NCBI RefSeq assembly: GCF_032163395.1
Contig: NZ_CP119968.1
Span: 1,783,501 to 1,847,500 of the forward strand
DNA from: Gloeocapsopsis dulcis
Lineage (GTDB): Bacteria; Cyanobacteriota; Cyanobacteriia; Cyanobacteriales; Chroococcidiopsidaceae
Length of the DNA: 64,000 nucleotides
Direction: 5' to 3'
In this document: piece after piece, positions 53,264 to 63,683 of the stretch
Position numbering within the stretch: position 1 is the stretch's first letter
Layout: each line of letters begins with the position of its first letter
The notes under the pieces: generated by a model
What the model was told of the DNA's origin: nothing
The model's input: the letters and a program-made list of their open reading frames with translations, nothing else
Databases searched by the model: none
Translations under genes and position numbers: made by a program

Positions 53264-55897
53264 ATGGCTGATTTAATGGAGATGAGAATGCTGGAAGAAT
53301 ATCGGGAACACGTTGCCCAACGGCAAGTAATGGGAATTCCCCCTTTACCTTTGGACGCCCAGCAAATAGCAGATGTGTGCGAACTACTCAAAGCACCACC
53401 AGCAGGAGAAGAAGAAACTCTACTACATTTATTGCGCGATCGCGTTCCTCCTGGCGTTGATCCCGCAGCATATGTTAAAGCAGGATTTCTGACGGCGATC
53501 GCTAAGGGTGAGGCAACAAGTCCGTTAATTTCTCCCATCTACGCGATTGAACTTTTGGGCACAATGATGGGCGGATACAACGTGCGATCGCTGGTTGAGT
53601 TTCTGTCTAGTGATGATGAAGCGTTAGCCGCAGCTGCGACAACGGCGTTGAGTAAAACTTTGTTAGTGTACGATGCTTTTCATGATGTTGAAGAATTAGC
53701 AAAAACAAATTCCTCAGCCCAACAAGTCATGCAGTCGTGGGCGGATGCAGAGTGGTTTATGGCGCGATCGCCTTTACCAGAAGCAATTACTGTCACAGTC
53801 TTTAAATTACCAGGTGAAACCAACACTGACGATCTCTCTCCGGCTACACACGCGACGACACGCCCTGATATTCCCTTGCACGCGCTAGCAATGCTAGAGT
53901 CACGGATGCCGGAGGCATTGGATACAATTGCTGAATTAAAGCAAAAAGGGCATCCTTTAGCGTACGTTGGTGATGTTGTCGGTACAGGTTCCTCGCGCAA
54001 GAGTGCAATTAACTCGGTATTATGGCACATCGGGCAAGATATACCTTATGTACCTAATAAACGCGCTGGGGGATACGTTTTAGGAAGTGCGATCGCGCCA
54101 ATTTTCTTTAACACTGCCGAAGATGCGGGGGCTTTACCAATTCAGTGCGACGTCACTAAAATGGAAACTGGTATGGTTATCACCATTTATCCCTACAAAG
54201 GTGAAATTACCAACGAAGCCGGAGACGTCATTTCTACTTTCAAACTGCAACCCAACACGATTACTGACGAAGTCCGCGCGGGTGGGCGTATTCCTTTACT
54301 GATTGGACGTACTCTCACCGACAAAACGCGCATTGCGATGGGATTAGAACCAAGTTCTGTATTTATTCGTCCGCAACAACCTACGGATACAGGCAAAGGT
54401 TATACTCTCGCCCAGAAAATGGTAGGTAAAGCATGCGGATTACCTGGTATTCGCCCTGGGACATCGTGCGAACCGATTATGACAACGGTTGGCTCTCAGG
54501 ATACCACTGGACCAATGACTCGTGACGAACTTAAAGAACTCGCGTGTCTTGGCTTTAGTGCTGACTTAGTGATGCAGAGTTTCTGCCATACCGCAGCTTA
54601 TCCAAAACCCGTGGATATTAAAACCCATCACGAACTTCCTGATTTCTTTGCGTCGCGGGGTGGTGTTGCCTTGCGCCCTGGTGATGGCATTATTCATTCA
54701 TGGCTCAATCGGATGCTGTTACCCGATACAGTGGGAACGGGTGGTGACTCCCATACACGCTTTCCGTTAGGAATTTCTTTCCCCGCAGGTTCAGGATTAG
54801 TTGCATTTGCAGCGGCGTTGGGTGTTATGCCGTTGAATATGCCAGAATCAGTTTTAGTGCGGTTCAAGGGTGAGTTACAACCAGGTGTGACATTACGCGA
54901 TATCGTCAATGCAATTCCCTACGTCGCAATGCAAAAAGGTTTACTCACTGTTACCAAGGAGAATAAGAAAAATGTCTTCTCTGGACGCATCATGGAAATC
55001 GAAGGCTTACCTGATTTAAAAGTCGAACAAGCATTTGAATTAACTGATGCAACCGCAGAGCGTTCTTGCGCGGGTTGTACAATTAAGCTGAGCGTCGAGA
55101 CAATTTCTGAATATCTGCGTTCTAACGTAGCGTTGATGAAAAATATGGTAGCGCGGGGTTATCAAGATGCACGAACAATTATGCGTCGCGTTGCCAAGAT
55201 GGAACAATGGCTAGCAAATCCAGTGCTTATGGAAGCAGATGCGGATGCGGAGTACGCGGAAATTATCGAGATTGATTTGAACGAAATTACAGAACCAATT
55301 GTTGCCGCACCCAATGACCCTGATAATGTCAAGTTGTTGTCTGAAGTCGCCAGCGATCCTGTACAGGAAATCTTTATTGGTTCGTGTATGACGAATATTG
55401 GTCATTATCGTGCTACAGCTAAAGTATTAGAAGGCGCAGGATCGGTGCAAACGCGCTTGTGGATTTGTCCTCCCACCCGCATGGACGAAAATCAGCTGAA
55501 AGAAGAAGGCGTTTATGGCGTTTTTGGTGCCGCTGGGGCGCGAATCGAAATGCCTGGTTGTAGTTTGTGTATGGGAAATCAAGCACGAGTTGCTGACAAA
55601 ACAACAGTGTTTTCTACCTCTACACGGAACTTTAACAACCGCATGGGGAAAGATGCACGAGTTTATCTCGGTTCCGCTGAATTAGCCGCAGTTTGTGCGC
55701 TACTCGCACGCATTCCCACAGTAGAAGAATACATGGATATCGTGGCACACAAGATTCATCCATTTGCAGATAATTTGTATCGCTATCTCAACTTCGATCA
55801 AATTACTGGTTTTGAAGATGAAGGGCGCGTAATTCCTTTAGAAGAAATGCCCAAAATTGAGGACATTTTGGGAATTCCAGCAGGTACATTGTCTTAA
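53264..55897 (+). CDS. acnB: bifunctional aconitate hydratase 2/2-methylisocitrate dehydratase
   Basis: An 877-residue AcnB. The N-terminal HEAT-like domain ([20 protein letters not shown]) and swivel domain are followed by the catalytic part: [19 protein letters not shown] and [13 protein letters not shown] bind substrate. The [4Fe-4S] cysteines are in [15 protein letters not shown] and [14 protein letters not shown]. It interconverts citrate and isocitrate in the cyanobacterial open TCA path to 2-oxoglutarate. Length is close to the E. coli enzyme. A terminator follows at 55957. Confidence 0.97.
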   Translation: MADLMEMRMLEEYREHVAQRQVMGIPPLPLDAQQIADVCELLKAPPAGEEETLLHLLRDRVPPGVDPAAYVKAGFLTAIAKGEATSPLISPIYAIELLGTMMGGYNVRSLVEFLSSDDEALAAAATTALSKTLLVYDAFHDVEELAKTNSSAQQVMQSWADAEWFMARSPLPEAITVTVFKLPGETNTDDLSPATHATTRPDIPLHALAMLESRMPEALDTIAELKQKGHPLAYVGDVVGTGSSRKSAINSVLWHIGQDIPYVPNKRAGGYVLGSAIAPIFFNTAEDAGALPIQCDVTKMETGMVITIYPYKGEITNEAGDVISTFKLQPNTITDEVRAGGRIPLLIGRTLTDKTRIAMGLEPSSVFIRPQQPTDTGKGYTLAQKMVGKACGLPGIRPGTSCEPIMTTVGSQDTTGPMTRDELKELACLGFSADLVMQSFCHTAAYPKPVDIKTHHELPDFFASRGGVALRPGDGIIHSWLNRMLLPDTVGTGGDSHTRFPLGISFPAGSGLVAFAAALGVMPLNMPESVLVRFKGELQPGVTLRDIVNAIPYVAMQKGLLTVTKENKKNVFSGRIMEIEGLPDLKVEQAFELTDATAERSCAGCTIKLSVETISEYLRSNVALMKNMVARGYQDARTIMRRVAKMEQWLANPVLMEADADAEYAEIIEIDLNEITEPIVAAPNDPDNVKLLSEVASDPVQEIFIGSCMTNIGHYRATAKVLEGAGSVQTRLWICPPTRMDENQLKEEGVYGVFGAAGARIEMPGCSLCMGNQARVADKTTVFSTSTRNFNNRMGKDARVYLGSAELAAVCALLARIPTVEEYMDIVAHKIHPFADNLYRYLNFDQITGFEDEGRVIPLEEMPKIEDILGIPAGTLS

Positions 55898-55956
55898 ATA
55901 AAACTAGGGTGGGTGATGCCTGCCTATATGTATCAGCATTGTAAAACTATACATCT

Positions 55957-55984
55957 AAAGCCTACATTAGTGGGCTTTTTTTCT
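55957..55984 (+). terminator. intrinsic terminator after acnB
   Basis: AAAGCCTAC (55957-55965) pairs with GTGGGCTTT (55970-55978) around an ATTA loop, followed by a T run to about 55981. Position 60 bases after the acnB stop fits transcription end of that gene. It also shields the following DUF262 gene from read-through. Confidence 0.8.
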
Positions 55985-56065
55985 ACAAATCCATCTGTGG
56001 TTAGGCTTTATTTGTATAAAGAGCTAATTATTCTTGAATAGAATCATCTGCTGCGTTAGGTAAGA

Positions 56066-57778
56066 ATGAAGGCTTCAGAAACAACTCTCCGCAATTTACT
56101 AGAAGGAACTAAACAGTTTCAAATCCCACTGTTTCAACGCTCATACTCTTGGAAAAAAGAAAACTGGGAAACGCTGTGGGAAGATTTGATGAGTCTGTAT
56201 AGAGAAGAAATTAAGGGCTTTTACTTCCTAGGTCCAATAGTGACTCAAGCCATACCTGGTACTGCTGATGGAATTTCACCATTTGTTGTTATTGACGGAC
56301 AACAACGCTTAACAACGCTGACGATCGTTTTAGCCGTTTTACGAAATTATCTCAGAAAATCGGACAAAAGCGTTGCAGACGAAGTACAGGAGTTGTACTT
56401 AATTAATAAGTTTAAGAAAGACAATGATTTTTATAAGGTATTGCCAACTCAAGGCGATCGCGAAGCGTATCAAAGTATCATCACCGGAAAAACGCTCAAG
56501 GATTTAAAAAAAGAAGGTTCGATCTACGAAGCTTATAAATTTTTTGATGCAAAGTTTAAAAAGCCTGACTTGGAAGAAAATATTGTTTTAGACCTCACTA
56601 AGTTTAAACCAATTCTTCTAGAACAACTTTTATTAGTAAATATTACTTCCGACGATAGCGATAATCCTTATCTAATTTTTGAAAGTTTGAATAATAAAGG
56701 AGAAGAATTAAGTCAAGTAGATTTAATACGTAATTATATATTTATGAAAATACCAGCTAATGAACAAGAAGCGGTATTTGAGAAAATATGGTCTCCTTTG
56801 CAGGAAAAATTCAAACAGAATCTTAAGAATAACAAAAGTATTAATGATAATGAATATGCAATTGAATTAACAAATGCATTTTGGTTTTACCTGCGTAAAG
56901 ATGGTAAAGCAATTAGCCAAAAAGAGGTCTATAAAGCAATCAAACAAAAATTTGATTCTTCTCAATTAGATACTATAAGTCAACTAGAAGAAATTATTCA
57001 ATTTGCTAACTACTACTTACGCCTTAACTTTGAAAACGAAGAACTAAATATTACTCTAAGGAAATGGTTTAAACGACTAAAAAGGTTAGACTTTACTACT
57101 TGTCATATATTTTTACTTAATATCTACCGCGATTATGAGGAAGAAAAGCTATCTTTAGAAGAGTTTAGAAAAGTTATTAGATATTTAGAATCTTATTTTG
57201 TCCGTCGCTGGGTAACAGGAATTTCTACTAAAGCGCTAGGTACTGTTTTTAATGATTTATATAATAAAGTCAAGAAGAAAAATTCTAGCGACTTGGTGGA
57301 TGGTTTGCGTCGGACTCTTATAGAATTTAAAACCAGTCAAATTTTTCCAGAAGATGCCAAGTTTCGTGATGCTCTTATTCAAAAATCACTGTATAGCAAA
57401 ACTTCTGGAGTAAATGATAGAGTTAAGCTACTTTTAGAGAGTATTGAAGCAGAATTAAGCAAAGAGCAAGTTAACCCTGAAAATTTGACACTGGAGCATA
57501 TTATGCCTCAAACCTTAGATACAAAATGGAAAATAGTTTTAGGCACTAACTATAGCAATATCCATAAAAAATGGTTACATACTTTAGGTAATTTAACATT
57601 AACAGGTTACAATTCAGAGCTATCTAATAAATGTTATGAAGACAAACTACATTATTTACATACTAGCAACGTAACTTTAAACCAATATTTTAAAAATATA
57701 GATACTTGGAATGAAGAAGCAATTAAGAATCGTGCTGAGTACTTAGCTGATATAGCAGTTAAAATTTGTCTTCGATGA
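56066..57778 (+). CDS. DUF262-DUF1524 (GmrSD-like) defence protein
   Basis: A 570-residue fusion. The N-terminal DUF262 (ParB-like nuclease/NTPase) shows FQIPLFQRSYSWKKENWETL, then VVIDGQQRLTTLTIVLAVLR, the DGQQR motif, and LIFESLNNKGEELSQVDLIR. The C-terminal DUF1524 has the HNH-like LTLEHIMPQTLDTKW and LGNLTLTGYNSELSNKCY. This is the single-chain form of GmrSD-type modification-dependent restriction enzymes that cut phage DNA with modified bases. Upstream is a terminator; the ATG 56066 follows an AGGTAAGA site. AT-rich codons suggest transfer. Confidence 0.92.
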   Translation: MKASETTLRNLLEGTKQFQIPLFQRSYSWKKENWETLWEDLMSLYREEIKGFYFLGPIVTQAIPGTADGISPFVVIDGQQRLTTLTIVLAVLRNYLRKSDKSVADEVQELYLINKFKKDNDFYKVLPTQGDREAYQSIITGKTLKDLKKEGSIYEAYKFFDAKFKKPDLEENIVLDLTKFKPILLEQLLLVNITSDDSDNPYLIFESLNNKGEELSQVDLIRNYIFMKIPANEQEAVFEKIWSPLQEKFKQNLKNNKSINDNEYAIELTNAFWFYLRKDGKAISQKEVYKAIKQKFDSSQLDTISQLEEIIQFANYYLRLNFENEELNITLRKWFKRLKRLDFTTCHIFLLNIYRDYEEEKLSLEEFRKVIRYLESYFVRRWVTGISTKALGTVFNDLYNKVKKKNSSDLVDGLRRTLIEFKTSQIFPEDAKFRDALIQKSLYSKTSGVNDRVKLLLESIEAELSKEQVNPENLTLEHIMPQTLDTKWKIVLGTNYSNIHKKWLHTLGNLTLTGYNSELSNKCYEDKLHYLHTSNVTLNQYFKNIDTWNEEAIKNRAEYLADIAVKICLR

Positions 57779-57909
57779 GTGTATCAGCGTTTGTAACTGT
57801 AAACATAACAGGAAATATCTTAGAGATAGAGACGATCGCACCACTAAAAATCCTTAAAATTAGCTAAGTTAATGATATTCTTCTTTGGTACATTCACTCT
57901 GAGCATTCT

Positions 57910-58155
57910 TTAATTAGTCCAAGAAGAAACTTCCTGATCGTTAACTGATATAATTCTATCCAATCTAATCGTAGTTCCACTATCTGCTTTCAAAAATTCG
58001 ACTTTGTGTTTTGCGTAAACATCTACAATTCGACCTTGCACTTTTGCTAATTCACCCTTTGCATTTTGATACACAATTTGGGATTCTTGGCGCAAAGTTG
58101 CTAATGCTTCTAACTGATTGTAAAAGTCGCAATTAACTGGAATGTAGACATCCAT
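57910..58155 (-). CDS. Rof/YaeO-like (Rho-binding antiterminator-like) protein
   Basis: An 81-residue Sm-like protein. VYIPVNCDFYNQLEALATL at the start and EFLKADSGTTIRLDRIISV near the end match the pattern of E. coli Rof (YaeO: PINCDxYDxLE ... LRLDKI-S), the inhibitor of Rho. Cyanobacteria generally lack Rho, so a different partner is likely, probably RNA or another RNA-binding protein. The gene is complete and stands alone on the minus strand between the defence gene and an R-M remnant. Confidence 0.75.
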   Translation of the reverse strand: MDVYIPVNCDFYNQLEALATLRQESQIVYQNAKGELAKVQGRIVDVYAKHKVEFLKADSGTTIRLDRIISVNDQEVSSWTN

Positions 58156-58189
58156 CGTCTATTTCTTTAGATTAGGCTGATATCTCAAA

Positions 58190-58550
58190 TTATCTTGACA
58201 AAAACAGCAGCGATCGCGCCTCAACCCCTAGTTCTCCTTCCTGGCGATGAGATACATTTTTAAATAAGTGCTGTAAAAACGGGTTAGTTTCTGGTAATTG
58301 TTCTCGAGCAAAAAGGGTTTCTTTCCCTTCTCGTTTGTCTCTAATGTAGCTAAATACTCTTGCTGTAAACAGTGCATAAGTAATAGTCTGAGCATAGATA
58401 TCTGCAAAGCTATAATTTTGTTTGTTATCTTGAGTCAGTTGCAGTGTTAGTAGTTCTCTTTAAGAACTTTCTAGCAGTTTATGCAAGTATCCATCTGTCT
58501 TATTGACTACATAAACTTGAGGAATTGCTGATTCAATATGTCATGTGGTT
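58190..58550 (-). pseudogene. remnant of a type ISP/IIG DNA methylase-restriction enzyme
   Basis: On the minus strand one frame reads ESAIPQVYVVNKTDGYLHKL, a TAA, RELLTLQLTQDNKQNYSFA, then DIYAQTITYALFTARVFSYI and REQLPETNPFLQHLFKNVS. The FADIYAQTITYALFTAR plus NPFLxxLF blocks lie before the methylase domain in Eco57I/type ISP-like enzymes. The methylase motifs themselves (GSGxF, NPPY) are absent. The frame ends at TAA 58190. A small relic next to the GmrSD-like gene. Confidence 0.7.
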
Positions 58551-58970
58551 TTGCCGTAACTTGCCTTTGGTTGGTAACCATAACGGTACTCGCATTGCAT
58601 CAGTTATATGTAACAATAAATACATTAATTACCCCTAATTTTAGACGCAGTTTGTGAATGAGCTTGCTCATCTTTAATTGTCTATGCCTCAATTAACATT
58701 TCCCTTAAAACAAGGTACTTAATAGTAAATAACATAGATTGCTTTGTATCGTATTTATAAATAAGAAAGATGCCCTCAGTACAGTCACGGTAAAGAGATA
58801 AACTAGAAAAATTGCGGAGAATTTATCAACCCTTTAAAATAGCAGCAAGGCAAGAGCAGAAAATTTACTGAGATTAGGCAGATAGGGGTTAAAAAGTAAA
58901 AACTGCGAAATAAGTTCAATTATTCATTCAACTGAAGATAACGTAAATTTTTCTACCTGCGGCAATTCTC
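58551..58970. other. AT-rich intergenic stretch
   Basis: No gene could be supported on either strand. It probably contains the rest of the degraded R-M locus and the promoter of the plus-strand gene at 58971. Confidence 0.35.
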
Positions 58971-59495
58971 ATGATCTTGATTACAGAACGCCTTATCGTT
59001 GAAAATCTACTGTTTTTTACACTCGCCACGTCTTTTTTGATTTTTGCAGGTTGGTTGTGGCGACACGCTAAGCCTTTTAGCCTTCCTCAACCACTGCCAA
59101 ACTGGTTTAAAGCTTGGTTAATAATTGTCATAGGATTGGGAGTACTACTTCCATTGGTAACAATGTTGTGGGCAGCGTCGCAAGGCGATCGCATTATTGT
59201 GCTAGTGCTTGTTTCTTACTTTGTCATGCTAGGGTTGCAAATTTTATCTGAAAGCTTGACGGTAAAACGTTTTCAATCTTGCGTGTGGGTGGCAATTCCT
59301 TGTTTGTACCTGCCCTATCGCCTTTGGCAGCTATATAGTGGGTTAACACTGATAAATTTAGAAAATGACTCATGGGTACAAAGCATATTAATCGTTGAGA
59401 TGGTTTTGTGGACGTTCAACTATGGCGTACACTTATCGCAAATTCCCTGGCTATTGCGCTGGGAGTCTTCTCAAAATAATTTAAATGTCTTCTAA
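58971..59495 (+). CDS. hypothetical membrane protein (five segments)
   Basis: A 174-residue protein with about five hydrophobic segments (for example LLFFTLATSFLIFAGWLW, AWLIIVIGLGVLLPLVTMLW and IIVLVLVSYFVMLGLQIL). Many Trp and a PYRLWQLYSG loop. No catalytic motif recognised. It overlaps the DMT transporter gene by 11 bases, so the two are translated together and may work together, perhaps as a transporter accessory. ATG 58971. Confidence 0.75.
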   Translation: MILITERLIVENLLFFTLATSFLIFAGWLWRHAKPFSLPQPLPNWFKAWLIIVIGLGVLLPLVTMLWAASQGDRIIVLVLVSYFVMLGLQILSESLTVKRFQSCVWVAIPCLYLPYRLWQLYSGLTLINLENDSWVQSILIVEMVLWTFNYGVHLSQIPWLLRWESSQNNLNVF

Positions 59496-60375
59496 CTTGA
59501 CAGGCGAATTTGCAGCTTTATCTGCCGCTTTTTTATGGGCGATGGCTTCAGTTATTTACAGCCGTATTGGACAACAAATTCATCCCCTCGAACTTAACTT
59601 GTTCAAAGGGGCGATCGCAGTTGTTCTCTTTCTTTTCACAATTCTCATTAGTGGCGACTTACTCCCAGCGCTGGCGTTTAATAATTATTTCCTCTTAATC
59701 CTCAGTGGAATGTTGGGCATCGGTTTAGGTGATTCTGCCTTTCTCACGGCGTTAAAGTATCTCGGCGCGCGTCGTACTCTGCTCATGGAAACTTTAGCAC
59801 CACCCATGACCGCAGTTTTGGCATTGCTTTTTCTCCAAGAACAATTGAGTTTTGCTGCGTGGTGTGGTATTATGATTACTATCATGGGAGTCGTATCGGT
59901 ATTAAGCGAAAGAGTACCTGCCACAAGTACATATCACTCCACATATTTATTACGCGGTATCGGTTTTGGAATTCTAGCTGCGATCGCGCTCTCTACAGGT
60001 GCGATACTTTCCCGTGCTGTTTTTGCAACAACGTCTATAAGTTCATTGTGGGCTGCACTCCTGCGCTTGATGGGTGGTTTACTGATTCTGATACCGTGGG
60101 TAGGCATAAAACGACGTTCTCACATAAAACTCCCCACACTCAGAGTTACATCTGCAATTTTCTTAGCTTCTTTTGCTGGAACCTACTTGGGAATTTGGCT
60201 ACAACAAACCGCTATTAAATTTACCGCAGCCGGAATTGCCTTAACACTAACAAATACTAGTCCTCTATTCGTATTACCGATAGCCGCAGCAATGGGAGAA
60301 CGCATTAGTATAAGGGCGATCGCTGGTGTTGGAGTTGCGATCGCCGGAATTGCCATTTTGTTTTATTTGCAATAA
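59485..60375 (+). CDS. DMT superfamily transporter (EamA)
   Basis: A 296-residue protein with ten hydrophobic segments in two EamA repeats. The first repeat starts LSAAFLWAMASVIYSRIGQQ and ends with MLGIGLGDSAFLTALKYLGA; the second has GILAAIALSTGAILSRAVF and GIWLQQTAIKFTAAGIALTL. ETLAPPMTAVLALLFLQEQL is the hallmark between segments 4 and 5. It exports or takes up a small metabolite. Co-translated with the membrane protein at 58971. Confidence 0.92.
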   Translation: MSSNLTGEFAALSAAFLWAMASVIYSRIGQQIHPLELNLFKGAIAVVLFLFTILISGDLLPALAFNNYFLLILSGMLGIGLGDSAFLTALKYLGARRTLLMETLAPPMTAVLALLFLQEQLSFAAWCGIMITIMGVVSVLSERVPATSTYHSTYLLRGIGFGILAAIALSTGAILSRAVFATTSISSLWAALLRLMGGLLILIPWVGIKRRSHIKLPTLRVTSAIFLASFAGTYLGIWLQQTAIKFTAAGIALTLTNTSPLFVLPIAAAMGERISIRAIAGVGVAIAGIAILFYLQ

Positions 60376-60464
60376 CTTTGAGCGAATAGTATTTAGCACT
60401 CAACTTAAAAAACAGATGCGATCACCCCTCAAGATAAAAGCGATCGCACCATCACCCAAACACA

Positions 60465-62435
60465 CTAAGTACCTTCGCGCAGTTTGTCGAGTACGCCACG
60501 ATCTTCTAATGTAGACGTGTCTCCAGATACTTCTTGTCCAGATGCAAGATTGCGTAACAACCGCCGCATAATTTTACCCGAACGAGTTTTTGGCAATGCA
60601 TCGGTAAAGCGAATTTCTCCAGGACGCGCGATCGCACCAATTTCTTTAACAACGTGCTGCTTGAGTTCTTTACTCAGTTGTTCACTCGGTTGATACGTAC
60701 CTTCTAAAGTAACAAAAGCAACAATATCTTCTCCCTTTACTTCGTCAGGTTTACTAACAATCGCAGCTTCAGCAACTGCAGGATGCGACACTAATGCTGA
60801 CTCAACCTCCATCGTTCCTAAACGGTGTCCAGAAACATTAATCACATCATCGACACGCCCCATGACCCAAAAGTAACCATCTTCATCACGTCTTGCACCA
60901 TCACTAGCAAAGTAGACGTATTTACCATCTTGCGGCGGAATGTGTTCCCAATAGGTACGCCGGAAGCGATCGGGATCGCCATACACGGTACGCATCATCC
61001 CAGGCCAAGGATGACGGACAATTAAATAACCACCTTCGTTGTCACCTACCGAATTGCCTTCCAAATCAATAACATCCGCGAGAATGCCAGGAAAAGGACG
61101 CGTTGCCGAACCAGGTTTTGTCGGAATTGCCCCAGGTAGCGGTGTAATCATAATTCCTCCAGTTTCCGTTTGCCACCAGGTATCGACAATTGGACAGCGA
61201 TCGCCACCGATGACGCGGTAGTACCACATCCAAGCTTCAGGGTTAATCGGTTCGCCCACAGTTCCTAATAAGCGTAAAGAAGATAAATTCCTGGCTTTGG
61301 GCAAGTGTTCGCCCATTTTAATAAATGCTCGAATCGCTGTCGGTGCAGTATAAAAAACTGTCACGCCGTACTTCTCTATGACATCCCAGAAGCAACCAGG
61401 ATTGGAGGAACGCGGCGCACCTTCGTACATGACTGTTGTCGCACCGTTAGAAAGTGGACCATAAACAATGTAACTGTGTCCAGTAATCCAACCAACGTCA
61501 GCTGTGCACCAATAGATATCCGTATCTTGAAGATCGAAAATCCATTTGGTGGTTATGTGCGTATATAAGTTATAACCACCTGTTGTATGTACTACTCCTT
61601 TAGGCTTGCCAGTGCTACCCGAAGTGTACAAGATAAACAGCAGATCTTCACTGTCCATCGGTTCAGCAGGACAATCTGCTGAGACACCTTGCTGGAGTTC
61701 GTGCCACCAATGGTCGCGTCTTGGTTCCATCTGCACTTCTTGCCCAGTCCGCCGCACAACAAGCACGTTTTCTACGCTAGTAACATCTCCACTCGCTAAG
61801 GCTTTATCAACTTGTTCTTTAAGCGGAACCGCGGCATCTTTACGATAACCACCATCAGCAGTCACAACAACTTTAACTTGTCCGTCAATGAGGCGATCGC
61901 GTAATGCTTCGGCACTAAACCCACCAAAAACAACAGTATGCGGCGCACCAATTCGGGCACACGCTAACATTGCGATCGCCGCTTCGGGAATCATCGGCAG
62001 ATAAATTCCCACGCGATCGCCTTTTTGGACACCTAACTGCTTTAAAACATTGGCAAATTGACACACTTCGCGGTGTAGCTGGGCGTAGGTGAGTGTCCGC
62101 GAGTCACCTGGTTCGCCTTCCCAAATTAATGCGGCTTTATTCTTACGCCAGGTGGTGAGATGGCGATCGAGACAGTTGTAAGAAATATTGATTTTGCCGT
62201 TGACAAACCACTTAGCAAATGGTGGTTGCCAATCGAGTACCTTGTCCCACTTTTGAAACCAGTGCAACTCTTGTTCGGCAAGTTCTGCCCAAAACTTTTG
62301 GGGAGCAGACGAGGCTTTGTCGTATAGTTGTTGGTACTCTTCTAAGCTTTTAATGTGGGCATTTTGAGAAAATTCAGTCGGAGGATGAAATAAACGTTTT
62401 TCTTGGAGAATTGATTCAATTGTGAGTTGAGACAT
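60465..62435 (-). CDS. acs: acetate--CoA ligase
   Basis: An AMP-forming acetyl-CoA synthetase of about 656 residues. [20 protein letters not shown] is the ATP loop, [19 protein letters not shown] the A5 region, [20 protein letters not shown] the hinge, and [20 protein letters not shown] the C-terminus with the acetylatable Lys. It activates acetate and returns it to central metabolism. I choose ATG 62435 (MSQLTIES) as in the family; ATG 62453 adds six residues. Confidence 0.97.
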   Translation of the reverse strand: MSQLTIESILQEKRLFHPPTEFSQNAHIKSLEEYQQLYDKASSAPQKFWAELAEQELHWFQKWDKVLDWQPPFAKWFVNGKINISYNCLDRHLTTWRKNKAALIWEGEPGDSRTLTYAQLHREVCQFANVLKQLGVQKGDRVGIYLPMIPEAAIAMLACARIGAPHTVVFGGFSAEALRDRLIDGQVKVVVTADGGYRKDAAVPLKEQVDKALASGDVTSVENVLVVRRTGQEVQMEPRRDHWWHELQQGVSADCPAEPMDSEDLLFILYTSGSTGKPKGVVHTTGGYNLYTHITTKWIFDLQDTDIYWCTADVGWITGHSYIVYGPLSNGATTVMYEGAPRSSNPGCFWDVIEKYGVTVFYTAPTAIRAFIKMGEHLPKARNLSSLRLLGTVGEPINPEAWMWYYRVIGGDRCPIVDTWWQTETGGIMITPLPGAIPTKPGSATRPFPGILADVIDLEGNSVGDNEGGYLIVRHPWPGMMRTVYGDPDRFRRTYWEHIPPQDGKYVYFASDGARRDEDGYFWVMGRVDDVINVSGHRLGTMEVESALVSHPAVAEAAIVSKPDEVKGEDIVAFVTLEGTYQPSEQLSKELKQHVVKEIGAIARPGEIRFTDALPKTRSGKIMRRLLRNLASGQEVSGDTSTLEDRGVLDKLREGT

Positions 62436-62783
62436 GACTCTTAATTTTGGCATTGCTACTCAAAACTATTTTGCGCGTAGATTTGCTTGAAAGTGTTTTG
62501 AGTTTCTTTAAGCTTTAGAATTGGTCTATACCCGCAATATACGCGCTCGCAGTTGATTTTGCTGAATTTTGCTGTCAATCCTGCAGTTATGAATATTTAA
62601 CTTATCAATCTAGGTACATCAGTTATCCTTGATGCAAGCCTTTAGAATCATCTGGATGTTCTATGAAGTGAGGATTTCCCATCTAAAGGTAAATTTATCT
62701 ACAGTGTAGCAATTTGTTAAAATTATTAAATTAATCTGCCCAATAGTATTGGTTTTGCTGTATTCAGGTGCGAGAAATTCTTA
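62436..62783. promoter_or_regulatory. divergent promoter region acs / terC
   Basis: This ~350-base AT-rich gap separates divergent genes and should hold both promoters. No riboswitch-like conserved helix, cyanobacterial regulator site or small gene was recognised. Confidence 0.4.
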
Positions 62784-63521
62784 ATGATAGACCAAGTTTT
62801 TAATTCTCCCTTTAATGTAGGGATTGAAGCAGCTCTAGTATTAGTTATTCTAATTTTTTTAGAGTCGGTACTTTCTGCAGACAATGCGATCGCGCTAGCA
62901 GCGATTGCCCAAGGACTAGAAGATAAGAAGTTGGAACGCCAAGCGCTCAACTTTGGTTTAGTTGTCGCTTATGTATTGCGGATTAGCTTAATTCTCACAG
63001 CCACCTGGGTAACAAATTTCTGGCAGTTTGAACTCTTAGGCGCTGCATATTTACTTTGGCTAGTATTTCAGTATTTCACTTCAGATAACAATCCGGAACA
63101 CCAACATCATGGTCCGCGCTTTGCTAACCTGTGGCAAGCAATTCCCGTGATTGCATTCACCGATTTGGCATTTTCTCTAGATAGTGTGACGACGGCGATC
63201 GCGGTTTCGCAAGAAAAATGGCTTGTGATTACAGGTGCGACGATAGGCATCGTCGCCTTAAGATTTATGGCTGGACTCTTTATTCGTTGGTTAGACGAAT
63301 TTGTTCACTTAGAAGATGCAGGTTATATTACCGTAGCCCTAGTAGGCTTACGATTGTTATTAAGAGTCATAGACAAAAATTTGGTTCCACCTGAATGGTT
63401 GATGATTAGTGCGATCGCAGCAATCTTTGCTTGGGGTTTTTCCCAGCGAACTAAGACTGAAGTCGCTAAAGATGAAGTAGAAGAAACTCATCAAGAAGCG
63501 GAAATCAGTAGGAGAAGCTGA
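62784..63521 (+). CDS. TerC family integral membrane protein
   Basis: A 245-residue TerC protein with seven to nine hydrophobic segments. FLESVLSADNAIALAAIA and FTDLAFSLDSVTTAIAVS are the two acidic membrane motifs (Asp-Asn and Asp-Ser) thought to bind a metal ion. In cyanobacteria and plants, related proteins serve manganese transport or thylakoid membrane biogenesis. The C-terminal tail is hydrophilic and acidic (EVAKDEVEETHQEAE). ATG 62784. Confidence 0.92.
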   Translation: MIDQVFNSPFNVGIEAALVLVILIFLESVLSADNAIALAAIAQGLEDKKLERQALNFGLVVAYVLRISLILTATWVTNFWQFELLGAAYLLWLVFQYFTSDNNPEHQHHGPRFANLWQAIPVIAFTDLAFSLDSVTTAIAVSQEKWLVITGATIGIVALRFMAGLFIRWLDEFVHLEDAGYITVALVGLRLLLRVIDKNLVPPEWLMISAIAAIFAWGFSQRTKTEVAKDEVEETHQEAEISRRS

Positions 63522-63583
63522 GGGAGTTATCCGTTATGAGTCGTGAAGTGTCGAGCTTAAGAGAGTTATGAGTTCTCAGTATT

Positions 63584-63626
63584 GAGTTTTGAGTTAAGAA
63601 ACTCTTCAATTCAAAACTCAAAACTC
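63584..63626. repeat. 12-bp inverted repeat of GAGTTTTGAGTT units
   Basis: GAGTTTTGAGTT (63584-63595) and AACTCAAAACTC (63615-63626) are perfect inverted repeats; more AACTCAAAA heptamer units continue to about 63662. This is the short tandem-repeat type common in cyanobacterial intergenic DNA. It may also serve as terminator between the convergent terC and ndk genes. Confidence 0.7.
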
Positions 63627-63683
63627 AAAATTCAAAACTCTTTAGGACTCAAAACTCAAAACTAATCACTCACCCCTCATTAG

